Shown: piece after piece, positions 13,019-25,718 of the stretch
Layout: every line of letters begins with the position of its first letter
Position numbering within the stretch: the stretch's first letter is position 1
Made by a program: the position numbers and the translations under genes
Source of the DNA: Fasciola hepatica
Lineage: Eukaryota; Platyhelminthes; Trematoda; Plagiorchiida; Fasciolidae
Direction: 5' to 3'
Length of the DNA stretch: 64,000 bases
NCBI GenBank assembly: GCA_948099385.1
Contig: CANUEZ040000167.1
Coordinates: forward strand, 2,934,001 to 2,998,000
Notes under the pieces: model-generated
The model's database searches: none
What the model was told of the DNA's origin: nothing
What the model saw: the letters and a program-made list of their open reading frames with translations, nothing else

Positions 13019-15933
13019 CTAAAGTTCGATGCCTTCTTCATAGGCTCGATCCTCAGATATGCTGGCGTTAGTCAAAGATATCATATGACTAACGGTAAGT
13101 TGTGATTTAAGGGCATGGCTAAACTGGGTTATTGACGTACATTTGCGAATGGTCAGGGGTAGCTTATTCCAAAGCTTTGAATATTTAATGAGAAAGAAGT
13201 TGGATCTTATTGCCAGCCTGGACTGTGGGATGGTCAGACTGAAGTCTCTGTGGCGCAGAGGATAAGATGAGGGTAGTGAAAATTGTACAGAGTTGGTAGA
13301 AGTGAACGCAGAGCGATGAATAAGTCTATATAGAAAACACAAATTAAGCCTGACATGTCTAAGCCATACGGGGTCAAGTTTTAATAGAGTGCATCGCTCT
13401 TTATAGCTCAGTGGAGAAGAGTATCCTATGAGCTTCTTGGTGAAGGTGCGCTGAACTTTCTCCAGGCGTATTCTATCAGCTTTAGATATTCCGGAGAAGA
13501 TTATAGGGCAATATTCGAGGTGGGGTCTAGCATGGGATTGGTATGTAAGAAGAATACTATGTTTCATTTTGAATGATCTGAGGACTAGTCCTATTATCTG
13601 TCTGGCCCTGGCCGTCTGAAATGAGACATGTTCCGAGAATTGTAGATTGTTAGTGTATCGAAGCCCAAGATCCTTTACTGATGAGCTTGGGGCGATGGGT
13701 ACTTGGTTCAGTGACAGAGTTCAGAGGGGGACTTGACATCTGTAGGTTGTGTAGAAACTTTTGGATGTCGAGAAGCACATCTGCCATGAAGTGCACCATC
13801 GATCAAGTTTCTCAAGATCATTACCTATTTCAGACAGCGCTGTACTCAAATCTTGATGACGGAACTCATAAACGATTTTGATGTCGTCGGCGAACAGGAA
13901 AGGTGTGCCGTGTTGCACAATCGAGAAAATGTCGTTAATATAGAGTAGGAAAATAGCGGACCAAGTACACTTCCTTGTATGACTCCACTAGTGACAGGCG
14001 TCGGTTGCGATAGATGACCATTAGCATATACAACCTGGGTTCGATCCGACAGGTAGGAAGTGATCCATGATAAAAGCGGGTCATGGATACCGTAGGCCCG
14101 GAGTTTTGTTAACAACCGGGAGTGAGGAACTCGGTCAAATGCCTTGGTCATATCGAGGTAGATGATAATCATAGATTTTCCGTCGTCGGCTGCCGTGGTC
14201 AGTAGATTGAAGAAATCAAACTGGCATGTGGTACAAGAACGTGACTTTAGGAAGCCATGTTGACCGCTGTGAATAAGGTTATGCGAAATGAGATAATCGG
14301 ACATCCGCTGCTTAATCAAACGCTCCATTATCCTGGCAGCCAAAGGGGTATGGTTAATAGGACGATAATTTGAAGGGTCATGCACTGGACCCTTTTTGTG
14401 GATAGGAATAATGGTTGAAGTTTTCCACTGGGATGGAAAAGTGCCATTTTTAAGGGATAAGTTATAGAGATTCATAAAGATAGCCGCGGCGTCAGTTCCA
14501 CCAAGATGAAAGAGTGCTGGGGGGATGCCGTCATAGCCAGGACGGGAGGAGGGTCTAACACGCAGCAGCAGGTGGGTCACATCGTTCAAACTAAATTCAA
14601 TGTCAGAGAGAACTTGCTCAGTGATGAGGGGTACGGGTGGCGGGTTTACAGTGGCGTCAGTGGTCATGGATTCTGAAAAGAAGGTATTGAGCGCCTCAGC
14701 GATTTCAGCTGCAGATTTAATATGCGTGCTGTTTCCCAAAATTAGATATGGTATCCCTGTAGGCTCTCTCTGATTTCTGCTCTTCAGCAGTCGGGACAAT
14801 TGGTACGATCTGTCGAAGGAATTCAAGGCCGACAGCTCCTGCTTTCTCAGCAGTTCATTAGTCCGCAGACTGATGGTGACAGAGAGAGAGTGAAGTTGCA
14901 ATAGTATGGAGAAGTCCTTGGTTTTATTGTAGATCTTCTGCAGTTTTGCATGTTTATTTTGCAGCCTTGTTTGGTAGGAGCCGCGGGCTTGAGAACGGTT
15001 GGTCCCGATGGTGGTGATTGCTGACAAGCAGCTATGTAGCTTATGGTACAGTACGTCACTGGCGAGCTGAGTGTTGTGCTGTAGGAAGTAGTCATCCCAG
15101 TTGAGGGATCGAAGCATAGGCTTGAGGTTCATCCAGTTGATCGTGTGCAGGGGCTGTTGAGATGAGCTACATATGGGGTCTATGGGCCCGGCTGTGAATC
15201 TGCAAGATACCATTCTGTGGTCACTGCCTGGGAAAGGGTTGAGGGCGGTAGTCATCACGTCCGATAGGCCAATGGTAAATATCAAGTCTAGTATGCTGTT
15301 ACCTCTGGTTGGTGTCATTACGTGCTGGACCCAGCGCCCTGCGCGTATGGTCGAAACGAAGCTCGTGAAGTATTGGGGTGATGACATGGTGTCCCAACAG
15401 ATATTAGGTGCATTGAAATCGCCAGCAACGATTTTTGACGAGGAGGGTAATAGTGCAAAGTGGTCAAAGGCTTTGACTACGTGGGCGAGGTCCGTGGTGT
15501 TTGAATTGGGTGGTCGATAAACGCAGCCGATATGGAATGGAGAGTTGGCCAGAAGAACCGTTACCCATATTGAGTCCTGAATTGAGTCCAGTATTGGATC
15601 AGAGAGAGGAATGGTAGGCAAGCTGTTTTTAACGTGGATAAGACAGCCTCCTCCACGACGACGACGATTTTTCATGAAGGTTTGATAACCAGCAATAGAA
15701 ATTTGGTCCAATGGGACAGAATCATTTAGCCAGGTTTCGGTTATGACAATGATGTCGAAGTCGGAAGACAGTACTATATTACGGAGAGTATGGGTTTTAT
15801 TCAGTAATGAGCGAGCGTTAATGAGAAGCAAGTTAAGTGCAACTGTACCGTCATGGTGTGGAGTGGGAACAACCATCTGCGGGTGTTGATGGCTAACACT
15901 ACCGAGGTGGTAAACGTCATTAAGTGGACTCAT
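13019..15933 (-). pseudogene. LINE-A ORF2 endonuclease-reverse transcriptase (frameshift, one stop)
   Basis: The frame is open upstream to Met 16,167, but the first Met after the ORF1 stop is at 15,933, 47 bases downstream, which suits re-initiation. Counting from 16,167, endonuclease signatures are LLLINARS (113-120), ITETWL (142-147), AGDFNAP (248-254) and GSDHRM (314-319). RT signatures are YRPINHT (601-607), QHGFLKSRS (636-644), YLDMTKAFDRV (670-680) and SGVIQGSVLGPL (727-738). A one-base loss in a T run near 13,953 shifts the frame. The FADD box follows in the new frame (13,894-13,883). A TGA at 13,723-13,721 then interrupts before the C-terminus, which ends at 13,019. The C-terminal block FFLIKYSKLWNKLPL is typical of CR1/Jockey-type elements. 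Confidence 0.88.
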
Positions 15934-15979
15934 AACGACAGGGTTGTCGTGTATAGAAGTGAAGGAGTCTAAACAGGGG

Positions 15980-17787
15980 TTAAAAGTGGGGAACCGGCAT
16001 TGTGAAGAAGGGGTGAAGCTGGGCTGGGGGTTTGCCGTCAAGAAAAAATTGGTCGTTTGAGGAGGTGGGATTTCTGGGGTGGTTGAAGTAGCCAGGTGGG
16101 GGGTTGGATGCTGAGGTAATGGGTAACGGCAAGTGAGATGGCAGAAAGTAGTGGTGACTGGGTTCAACGGGGTACGCAGGGGGCGAGTAGTTGCCGCTTG
16201 ACCAGGACCGACGAAATAAATGTAGTTGGTTGGGCTGGCCCATCCTGTTTTCAGGAAAGGGTGCGAAGCTAGACAATTGAGGCCATTGGTTATAATTCGA
16301 CCGGGGGTTACTTATTTGTATCATTGGAGGAGAGAGAAATTGGTTACGGAGGTTTGACGGGAGGTGCTGGCGCTCAGCTAGATGATTGGAAAACTGTTTC
16401 GGGATACTTGGAGAATATGGTGTGTTTGATCCCGATGCATGATGATGCGCTACTCGGTGGCCTTTTTTGCCTGTATTGTAGAGTGGAGTTGGGAGGACCT
16501 TGTCGATTAGCCGAGGTACCACGCTAATACAACGAGGTGGGGTTGGCTGCTTTAGGGTGATGCAGGGTTGCGTCCTGCTTGCCAACAAGTATGAATTATT
16601 TGGGGTGTACTTGGAGTGCTTGGTGGGGGTTCTAAATGGGATTCTGAGAAGACTTACGGGGGGGAATACGGGAGTAGCCGGAGTAGCTAAAAGCTGTGGG
16701 GGGTCACAGAGTCCTGTCTGCCGATGGGACGATTGGCCACATAGTAGATCTTGTCTTTTATGAACGATCTGTATTCGCAAGACGGTGGGACATGAGTTAG
16801 AGCAGGACGGGCTGTTGGAAACAGACTTCCCCGGAGTCTTTTTCGGTGGTGAGACGGTGGACAGTATGCTGGCATTAGCAGCGGCAGGCTTGGATGCACG
16901 GGACTTTGGTGGCCCTGGGCTAATAGTGGGTTTGGCATGGATATCGTTGCCGTTTGAAGAAGCGGAGTTTGATGGTAGAAGGCAGGGAAGTTTACTAGGT
17001 GGATGTGCTGGAGATGGGGTCAGGTCTAGGTCAACCAGAGTGGTGCAGACAACTGAGGGCTTTTGTGTTGCGGGGTGGCTCGGCAAGCAGCGAGAAGACG
17101 CGGCTACTGATATTTCAGCCACGGGTTGCGCTGGTGGAGCTAAGGCACTTTTTAGTGATCGAAAAACCTCTCTTTGGAGGGGCGTTTTATCCGGTTGTAT
17201 TCTTATTCTTTTGAATGGGGTGGAATTGGCAATGATTTGCCAACTAGTTATGAATTCTCTAGCAGTTACTTCGTCAGCGAATTGGAACTTTAAAGGACAG
17301 TCAGTGCGTTGTGATTTTTTGCGCAGTCGAGTGCAATAGCACCTGTGGTGTGCCATGTTGCAAGCATTCAGGATGGCGAGTTTGGTTGACGGCAGGGGTA
17401 GTCGATCAGGGATGTTGAAAACTATCGCGTTTTTGGAGTTGGCTTTACGCTTATGAACTTCCGTCGCAACTGAGTCTAAGAAGCGACCCGCCATGACTAG
17501 GCTCTGGCGATTAGCAATAGGCGTGGGCTCCATTATGCTAGATAAAGGGGATATCTTTAATAGAATATCATCGATGGACTGGATCTGGTTATGCAGGTCC
17601 GCCACTCTTTGATCTACTTCGTTAATCTTCTTGTTGACTACGTCATAAACATCAACGAGAGGTACTGAGCATGGACTGAGTGCAGACTGGGGTTGAGTGT
17701 TCCTGGTTTTTTTTGCCTAACGGTGCGAATTGCCTGATTTGCACCCGGGACCTTGGCACGTTTACGCAGGCCCTTTGGAGCTTCCAT
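15980..17787 (-). pseudogene. LINE-A ORF1 (nucleic-acid-binding protein, one frameshift)
   Basis: The open frame from 17,605 to 15,980 encodes 541 residues. Upstream, the frame starting at Met 17,787 (MEAPKGLRKRAKVPG...) is basic and appears to be the true N-terminus. It is separated from the main frame by a shift at the run of eight A (minus strand) near 17,709-17,716. Conserved blocks are RFLDSVATEVHKR, AIVFNIPDRLPLP and ACNMAHHRCYCTRLRKKS. The same blocks recur in the ORF1 fragments at 60.8-62.1 kb, which shows the protein is a real family feature. The C-terminal two thirds are rich in Pro, Ser and Thr. By analogy with other LINE ORF1 proteins it would bind element RNA. I saw no zinc-knuckle cluster. 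Confidence 0.75.
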
Positions 17788-17850
17788 TAGTAGTTCGGGA
17801 GATAATGTGTAGAATAGGGAAAGATTATGGGTCAGCACGTTGAACTTTTC

Positions 17851-19600
17851 GAGAGTGTAAAGCTACGTAGAAAATTTTGGGTATTTTTCTTACGCCTTTC
17901 TAGCTAAATGACAGACGGTTATAAGCTTCATAAACATAAAAACCAAACATAACCTCCTTCCCTCCGTGGCAATGAAACAAGTAGTTTAAACTCTGAACAT
18001 CATGCCCAGTTGACTTTCAATCGGATTACTAAATTGTAGAAGTAAGAAAGCATCGTAAGAGTAAGCCGCCGGCCTTAAGTTCACATCGGAACAACTCTAG
18101 CTACCACTTCGTCATACCCTTCCACATACTTCCACCTGATGCGGTATCAAAATGTGAAAATACAACGAATCAGTACTTTGCAAATCGTACTTGGCCCAGC
18201 ACGTTCCAAGTCTGATTATAAGAGCGGAACTGAATCAATGTTGCCAGACGATTAGGAACCAAATGTCCAAGCAGTTCACGTAGAGACAGGAAATCTGAGT
18301 AGGCAAGCGAAAAGTGAAGATAAAGAAGAAGTATCCATCCCTGATAAACCAATTAAATTTGATGGGCTCTTTCCCATGGGCAGTCGGCCGCAACGCGTCA
18401 GCGGCCGTACCATACTCGTTGTCCTTATCCGTTCGAGGTCGATCTCTTTGCTTTGGGCCCCTTTAGATTAAATACGCTTTGTTCCTTTGTTATTAAAAGT
18501 CTACGGTTCGGTTGGGCGCGAACTTTGGTTCTTTTCTGGATATTCCCTCCTTCCAGCCTTTTTTCCAACACACTTTTGTGCTTGAGTGCAGTAAAATGGG
18601 CTTTTACCTCGTAGCCACGAATGCCCGCTGCACTATTGGGGATAACCAACTCCTGAGACCTAAATTGGTGAGGAATCAAACAATATCCCAGTAGGTCTGG
18701 GACAAACTACGGTCAATTCGCAATGCTTCACCTTTTATGAATACACTTAGGTTATTTCGACATCACTCTGACATCATAAACAATTCTCTGGCTGTCGCTA
18801 AATCGGCTGGTTGATTCTATGGTCGATGTGCCTTGGAACGTGCAATAAAAAGGAATCGCGATGGAGTTCGTGGTTGTTCAGGCAACGGGAAACGCTGCCA
18901 AAAGGGTTTTTACCAACTTTCTGGTCTTTCAGCGGCTTCTTTCCTCTGAGACATTTCTGCTTTTCGGTAACTGCTTTTGCCGTAAGACAGACTTTATGAC
19001 TGACGGTGAACCAAAGATTTGATAAACTTTGTTTATACTGAATCTCCGTTCTAGTTTCCATTTGACTCCTATTCTTTGCTTCGCCGCCTTTAATGTAAAA
19101 AGGAGTGGAAAATATAGTAATCGACCATTAGTAGGCTAGAGCTACCTTTACACCCCTGCAGGTAGGTTCTGACCAGTGCGCCTGTGTCTTGCTGGGAATG
19201 ACGGCCAATTGCCCTATGCCGAGCAGCAGTTAGAGGATGCTCAGTTGGAGCTTGAGGCGGCTGAGACCACTCTTTGAACGGCCAAGGCTAAGAGGCTAGC
19301 CACTAGAGTTCTAAGATTTGGGGAAATCTTCCTCGATTTGTGGAAAAATGTGCTTCCGGCTGCTGATGGGCAGCAATTTCTGTACGACTATTGCTTCCGG
19401 ACCCAGAAGTCAGTGATGAATGGGCCAACTGAAGAAAGCTTTTGGTGGAAGTGCACTTATGCTCTCCCGCAGTGGTACTTTTGCGCAATCTGCTATGAGC
19501 TACACACCCTGACATAACCTCACGAAGTTCAGAGCTTCACTGTTAAGAACTTCCGGGGCTCCATAGGTAAGGCAGAGCTGTATCTCTTCTGTTCATTTAC
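17851..19600. other. Unassigned interval between LINE-A and a retropepsin fragment
   Basis: I see no supported gene. The first few hundred bases probably include the LINE-A 5' UTR. The last 400 bases may carry a gag-like segment upstream of the protease fragment, but I cannot match it to a known family. Confidence 0.3.
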
Positions 19601-19618
19601 ATGCAAGAAAGCTGAAAC

Positions 19619-19950
19619 TTGCCTGAAGGCCCGGAGAGGGGCGAATTACTTTTGGTTGGGCCATCTCATGTAGAGGATCAAAAGCTGGACTCCGGTAACT
19701 GCAAACGCATATCAAATGCGCCCGAAAGGTTTCAAATTAAACTAGGTTTTGCGTGCGCTATTATTGGAGGACCGCAAATTTCTGACATCGTCGGTCTACT
19801 GCTAGACACGGGAGCTGATATGTCTCAAGTTCGTTTGGATTAGGCCAAGCCTCTCGGATTGGCGGGTGAGGAATCAAAGGTAAACTCGAGCTTTCCTGTA
19901 GGCGATATCTGTAAACCAAATGAATCGCAACTAGATTATTGAGTGTAAAG
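19619..19950 (+). pseudogene. Retropepsin-like protease fragment
   Basis: The plus strand reads ISDIVGLLLDTGADMSQVR and then, past one stop, AKPLGLAGEES in the same frame. LLDTGAD is the catalytic flap-adjacent motif of retroviral-type aspartic proteases, which cleave element polyproteins. 'LxxxLGLxG' downstream is common in BEL/Pao proteases, so that family is the better guess, but Ty3/gypsy cannot be excluded. The catalytic Asp is present. No RT follows. The sequence runs straight into the LTR-like repeat at 19.9 kb, so the element is truncated. Confidence 0.6.
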
Positions 19951-20760
19951 TTCACACGAATCCCAAAGCAAAACAAAGTTGATTCGTAGCTCCTATGGTA
20001 TTGAATTGGATGGCACAAAGGTGAAGTTATATACAGGCCCAAATGGGCGGCTCAATTGTCCGGACAGTAAAGCCCAGAGGTTTGACTTCAGTGTGCTGAG
20101 AAAGACAGTCAAAGCGGTTGGAGGCCAAATGGAAGCAACTCAGGTAAACAAACAAGAGTGTAAAAGCACGCTGTATGGAGCGGGTTGAAAAGGCAATGTC
20201 AAACGCAGCCAAAGCCCATGGAATAATTGTGAGGATTTTCAATATACATCCTTAATGACGCCGGCCCAGGTCGGCCCGCGAAAGAAGCCTCCTGAATTTA
20301 ACGATGTGAAAGTAGTTCCCATCTCACTTACCGGAATCCTGCTGTCAATTCCTTCACTTACTAACCCTCTTCGTTGGTCACTTCTGCTGCAAATGGCGGG
20401 ACCATGGTATTCATAATTTCAGTAATCTACGGTGCATTGACCCTGAATTCCGCTGCCCATTTTGCCAGAGGCTTTTCATGAGATGCACACCAACGAACAT
20501 ACGATAAAAGGGCAGACTTCCTGGGATATAAAATTTTGGTAATCGTTACCATTCTGTATATTCAAGGGGGAAAACCAGCTGTTTGAAAAACTGGCTGAAG
20601 TAGTTTCGCTGACATGTCATGAAAAGACGTCGAATTTAGCTGTATTTATAAAAGATATTTAGATGTCCCGCAGAAGTTGAAGGTCAAAAAATGGATTAAT
20701 GAGGTAAAACTAAAGTGTAAAATATTTTAAGGTAAAAGAAAATAAGTTTTCGAATAATAA
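19900..20760 (+). repeat. Diverged third copy of the LTR-like repeat and adjoining sequence
   Basis: From about 19,960 to 20,260 the sequence aligns with the two direct repeats at 51.68-52.02 kb and 55.06-55.44 kb. Shared words in order include CACACGAATC, AAAGTTGATTCGTAGCTC-like, TATTGAATTG, ATATACA, CAAACAAAC and ATTTTCAATAT. Similarity continues more weakly beyond 20,260 into the sequence that follows the 51.7-kb copy (for example TGCACAC...ACGAT...AAAATTTTG). That favours a 5' LTR plus the start of an internal region over a solo LTR. Identity is low, perhaps 60-70 per cent by eye. Confidence 0.55.
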
Positions 20761-23300
20761 TCAGCATGAAACACGAAATAAGGCGAGAAGCATTTAATCA
20801 AACGCCAACGAAGAACCTACACGATTGAAATGCAAAAAGGAGCTTCTCATAGTGGGTTTGCTTAGGAAGGATGAAACAACGTATGCTTTGTGAAGAGCAA
20901 GGAAAAGTTTTCCGCAAACTTCGGAACTTCTTACAAAGTGATTCTACATGTTTGGCTTTTTTAAACAGTCCAAAGTGAATTTTGACAAATTTCTCTTCTG
21001 TTTCCTTTGCGCAAGATTCCAAGAAAAGAGAAAAGGTAAACTTCGGCGAGTTTGAGATAAACAGGTCAGCCTGAAGTTGTTTGAGTGATGAAATGGAATA
21101 TAAGGCAAGATCACTCAAACCGTGGCAGTCTGCAGTCTGCAGTCTACTTTTTCCGTCATAAATTGTTCTCGGTTAGAATCGCCAAAGTAAAAACTACCAC
21201 AGTCCCCTATTAGTAGGAGATGCTCTCTGCTGTTTTGGACGCATTCTCCGTTTCTTCAGTTTTCGTAATCTAAAACCACTCAAGAACCCGTCTAGTACAC
21301 AAGGCTCCATTTGACTGTAAACGTCAAAAGTCATTTTTTCTGGAAATCCCTTCAGTATATTGTTATAGTTAGCAAAAGGAAATCTTCGACAAGTTTGAGT
21401 TCTTCAGCGGTCTATAAAGACTCTTGAAGCATTCACATCTCTGGATTTATGACATGCGAAACAAAAGTTTGTTTTTGGTCAAACTTGGAATGCCTCTTGT
21501 GTGATGAGACGGAAGCATATCCGAAGCATCCTTACTGTTATGGGGAGCCTTTACTAGCATACCCGCTGGTAACTCAGCCCCCTTTAAGTTCTATAAGGTG
21601 GAAGCGCCTCTTTGACAGATAAATTTGTAGTCCTATCCGTTTCCGTCACTTTCTTATGGTTAACTGTTTCCCTTTCTTTCACCTTCACTGTCGCCTACAT
21701 GGCATGTCTCTTTCATCGTCGCGTCTCCTTAATTTTCCCAGCAGCACTTTGGTAATTCTTATCTGACGAATCCCAGAGGGCGTCAAGTAAAATTTATTTG
21801 TTACTCTCCAGAGTAATTTTATGATTTGTCGATCTTGGTGGTGTACACACCCACGAACAAGCTTTGTTGCATCGTAAAACCAATGGAAATCGATCCGAGA
21901 AACAAAAAGCGCCGAGTAAACGAAGACTGATAAATCGTTTGTGGACCATGGATAGCACGTAACGGCGGGGCTGAGTAACATTAGCTACTTCAGTCACCAG
22001 CTGGCACCAGTACCGAACGGAGACATGGACCGGAAATGACGGCAAACGTAGGACTAACAGACAAGGGCGCTTTTTTGCTTTTTGGTGGTCTCACTTCTTA
22101 GGAGGAGCACACAAACAAATACAATCACAGACGTGCAACTGGTCCATCATGCCGTCACAAGGGAACCATACACCCAACCCAAGCAACCCGAAACATCGCG
22201 TGGAGTGGGAACTAGATTTGAGCTGTACACCAATCAACCATGACAATAAGCTTTATCTCAAGATTACTGCTTAATCAGTTGCAAATTCTACGACCATAAG
22301 ACCACCACTAACACTGAACCATAGGCGGCTCATCAAGCTTAGATAAGAAAATCAACGTAAATTATGGACTGCTATCTTAATAGCGCCAGTTATTGATAGT
22401 TACTGCTCAGCCATTTTGAAACCAAAGCTTTATTCTGTCTAACGAACCACTGCTTCCAACAAACATATTTTGCGAACGTCTCGTCGTAAAATAGAGGGCG
22501 ACCTGTGTATCAGTATCTCTAAAACCAAGCCATCCCTGTCAAAACAAACCTCGCTGACATCTCCCAGGGGCCCGTGATTTCTATGAAAATCACCCGCAAC
22601 CATCAATATCAGATCACCTTGTTTTTTTCCTGACAGCAGTCTATCTGTGTCTTCCTCTCGAAGGCGACGCGTATTTCACGTTCCGTCGTTTCCAAAAGGT
22701 GTCAGCTAACACCTGAGCCCTCCGTCATAGCTTCACAGGAGGCTGAGGAAAATCCGTGCTACCTATCGGCTTTCCCCTACTTCCCATCAACAGAATCCTA
22801 TTAGGTGGTACCACCTTTAAACCCTCAGCATCTTCTGTTGGAGGGGGCAAGGGTTTATCAATAATTATTCTTGCGACCCCTATCAAAGCGCCAAAAAGAT
22901 CTCGCTCGTCACGTGCTGACTATGAAAACTTGCTGGCAATATAATTAGAACCAACTATGTCATCCTCCCCCAAAAGCCTTCTCCGTGACTTGAACTATGT
23001 TAGCCAAATACCACTCCTCCTTCCGTTCCACCAAAAGACTACCAATTCTATTTTATTATATGTTGCGGAGACTGATAAATAGTTCAGCCTGCCCTCCTTT
23101 GAAATTGCTACCACTATTATGACCTTTTTGCTTTGATGGTTCTGTCCTATCCACTAACCTTATTAGAACGTGAATGGAGAAATCAGTAATGAGCGAGTGC
23201 TTTACTTCAACATGGACCAACCTGATGCTAATGCAAATGAGCAGGTAACCTTATCGTTTCTCTTCCACTCATCCAAGCTTAACGTAATACAGTAAACATT
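20761..23300. other. Unassigned interval with one short dispersed repeat
   Basis: No gene is supported. The only recognised item is the 94-bp repeat at 21,850-21,943. The right end may hold the remaining integrase of the BEL/Pao element that starts at 26.3 kb on the minus strand, but I could not identify its core motifs. Confidence 0.3.
21850..21943 (+). repeat. Dispersed 94-bp repeat, possible BEL/Pao RT start (copy 1)
   Basis: This segment and 41,997-42,090 align over 94 bp in the same orientation, ending in a 22-base identical run. Translated on the plus strand the pair reads TPTNKLCCIV here and KPTNKLRCIL in the other copy. In the 41.9-kb copy it follows a WCSPPKK...FPILVLH stretch that resembles the start of BEL/Pao RT ('WYLPHxxVxHxxKxxKLRxVFD'). 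The RT assignment is an inference from that resemblance. Confidence 0.45.
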
Positions 23301-23329
23301 TACTTGGTACTCGCTGAACCGATGCCCTG

Positions 23330-23759
23330 CCCTGTAAAATCCGAAACATTTGGCAAATCCTAGCAAGCTCTTGTGTATGACCTATGTGGCCTTCAAGCAC
23401 GCGATAATATATCTAACGGTTGGATCCGGTAAAAGAAGTTCGCTTGGCAGAATTACCGGGTTTCGTAACTTTGGATGAATTCCTTCATTGAAGCCGCCCA
23501 CCAACGCACAACAGCTTGTCCGTGATAACTGGATTTACTTTCTTCTTTGGTTTTCATTCAGCCGTACCCTATCAGACTTCCCGATAACAGGCACACTCTC
23601 GGCACCTAGTGAGAACATTTCTCGCTGAATTAGCTCAAGCACCTCAAAGCGACCGCTCTTGATCTTCGGCACATTCAGGGAACCCGAAGGCAACGCCATC
23701 CCAGACAAGCCTCCTACACGTATTAAGAGACTTAGTTTGAAAAGTAGGATCCAAGCCAC
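23330..23759 (-). pseudogene. BEL-2 pre-integrase and H2C2 zinc-binding region
   Basis: The first frame carries VAWILLFKLSLLIRV and VLELIQREMFSLGAESV, matching the 'RVxAWxxRFxxN' and 'ExxxAxxxIIRxxQxExFxxEI' blocks that precede integrase in BEL/Pao polyproteins. After a frame change the minus strand reads LRVGGRLQ and later LEGHIGHTQELARIC. These match the 'GLLRVGGRL' and 'HxxxxHxGxxxxLxxIR' patterns of the integrase H2C2 zinc finger. Several stops and shifts break the reading. Confidence 0.7.
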
Positions 23760-24274
23760 CGACTTGACGACTTTTTACCTAGATGAGCACCGTTTTAAGT
23801 ACACCCAAATTGAAGATCGGGTCAGTTTGCGCACTATCGCTCTCATCCTAGGTTCCCCTAATTCCTTTGAGGTCTGCAAGTTATGCTGCCCAACAGGCAC
23901 CGCCAGCCCCGCACCTGCAAGAACGTGCCTCCTTGGAATCATGAGTTCCTGCTGCAGTTTAGCTGAGTTATACCTGTGGGAACAAGTCAGCAGGGTGGTC
24001 TTTCACAGCCACGTGCCGCCACTGTGTCGAAAGCGAACTATTTCGACTTCTCGATGGTACGTTTGCCACAAAAATGGAGGCAAGCTTCTATTCACCTCTG
24101 TTGCATAGCGGAATAACTGCAGAATCTGTCCGAAAGAAAGTCTCAGGCTGGTAGTACTATCTCCCTCTTGATAACATTTACATGCAGAACTGTAATTACA
24201 TTTGAAAACAAGCCTGGATGCAGTATATCTACTGATTTTGAAGGCGTCTCTCTTGACTTGGCCAGTGTCGTGAA

Positions 24275-24553
24275 TCAGAGCGATGACAGACTCATGTTCA
24301 TGAAAATCAGATACCTACCGAACCGTATCTGAACTCCGGTGCTCCGCAAAAAATGAAGCCCAACAAAGGCTTTGGACTCAGTCCCTTGGGAATGCCATCC
24401 TAGCATAAGAACCAGCTGCGCTCCTTCAATGATAAATTTGCACTGTTTCCACTGATCAGGCTTTTCAGATCCTGGCGGTTCATCCCACCCACGACCCCGT
24501 TTGCAGAGCTTTCGGAACAAACTCCTTACGGGTAAAACATAGGGTCCGGCCAA
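24275..24553 (-). pseudogene. BEL-2 post-RT linker
   Basis: The frame contains LPVRSLFRKLCKRGRGWDEP and, after a short spacer, QWKQCKFII. This is the 'xxLLQELxRxxxGWDEPLPxxxxxxWxxW' linker between RT and RNase H in BEL/Pao elements. The same block appears in BEL-1 near 8.43 kb as LFQGLCRKNTGWDKPLG. The two copies belong to related but distinct lineages as judged by their differences. Confidence 0.7.
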
Positions 24554-25718
24554 GCCTAAATGGTAATATGTTGCACCCAGCTAGGACGAAAACAATCTTT
24601 GCTTCTCCGATGGATCCTAAATCTGACGATGACAAACGGAGCAGTTAGTTTCCCTGTCCCATTCTGATCTCAATGTGCGCCGTGTCTGTAGGGCTTCTGT
24701 ATTTAGTTCCCCAAATGGCTTGTCCTGCTCCGAAAAAGCTGTTCTGATAAGGGCAGTACGGTGATCGCTCGCCCACATGGTCAGTTCAAGTCCACCTCGC
24801 GATAACGGATGCGGCTACCCCTCTACCAACGTCAACGCACAAGGGTCTCTTTTCGTCGTGATAAGTCAGGCATCTACATAAAAACTATGCTTCACAGCCT
24901 CTGATACTCTAGGGTTGTAATAGGGGCCAAATACCCCTGCAACCTTACTGAGGGTATGACTTGCGCAGAAAGGTGAAGAAAAATCTTCAAAATGGGGGAA
25001 AATCCTGCTCAAGCTCTACGGGCACCCACAAAGTATAATCGTTCAGCCACCACAAGAATCTGGGCGTATTTAAACATGTCCCCGATATCCGCACAGAAAG
25101 CTGTGGCTGCTTGTCGGAATAATATCAAAATGGCAATTAAACTGGTTACTGTATTCGGACTGCAAAAAGTGACAATTGAGAGAACAACCCCGATAAGCTG
25201 CTGTGAGGTATAAGACCACCTTTAGTTTGTATATTTCTTGGGGCTGGCTACAGCTTGAGCATGTTATTACCATACTCCATTATATTCTCGATCTCATCGA
25301 CAGCCCAGGTAGAATAACCCCTTCTCAACAACAGTGGACGACGGACGAATACCTCTCTATCAATTCTATATCTTACCTCAGCATTCCATGCAATATCAGC
25401 AGGCGGTGCAACGCCATCGTTCTGTAACGAAACCTGTGCAATATGCCACCCTTCCATTGAGAGCCCGCGCAAAAATGCCGTCCTGATGTTTGAGTGAACT
25501 TTCTACCTTATCCACCACAGGCCTGTCTTCCCCAGACGGCGCAGTTTCAACTAAGGCATTGTCCTCCAACTCCTGACCATAAAATCAGGCAAGATTTTGC
25601 CCTGTCTCACACGGTCCTGTACAAAGCGAAAAAGCATTTGAACAACCCCAATGAAAAATATATAGTCGCCCTCGATGATCGGAGCGTAAACTCTTCCACC
25701 ATTTGTACCGTCCCTGGC

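Larger units (their letters stand above)
10820..17850 (-). mobile_element. LINE-A: near full-length CR1/Jockey-group non-LTR retrotransposon
   Basis: A minus-strand non-LTR element has ORF1 (17,787-15,980), ORF2 encoding an apurinic-type endonuclease and reverse transcriptase (about 15,933-13,019), a 2.2-kb 3' UTR and a (TTA)n tail read on the minus strand at 10,820-10,838. The tail lies against a conserved terminal palindrome. No RNase H domain is visible. The copy carries few lesions: a one-base shift in a homopolymer in each ORF and one nonsense codon. It is therefore the youngest complete-looking element here by coding decay. The 5' end is not defined; I place it near 17.85 kb only because ORF1 begins there. 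Confidence 0.8.

Noticed and set aside
15173..15520. 115-codon plus-strand open frame
   Set aside because: Antisense to the LINE-A endonuclease; a shadow frame.
16785..17339. 184-codon plus-strand open frame
   Set aside because: It lies antisense to the well-supported LINE-A ORF1 and has no motif of its own.
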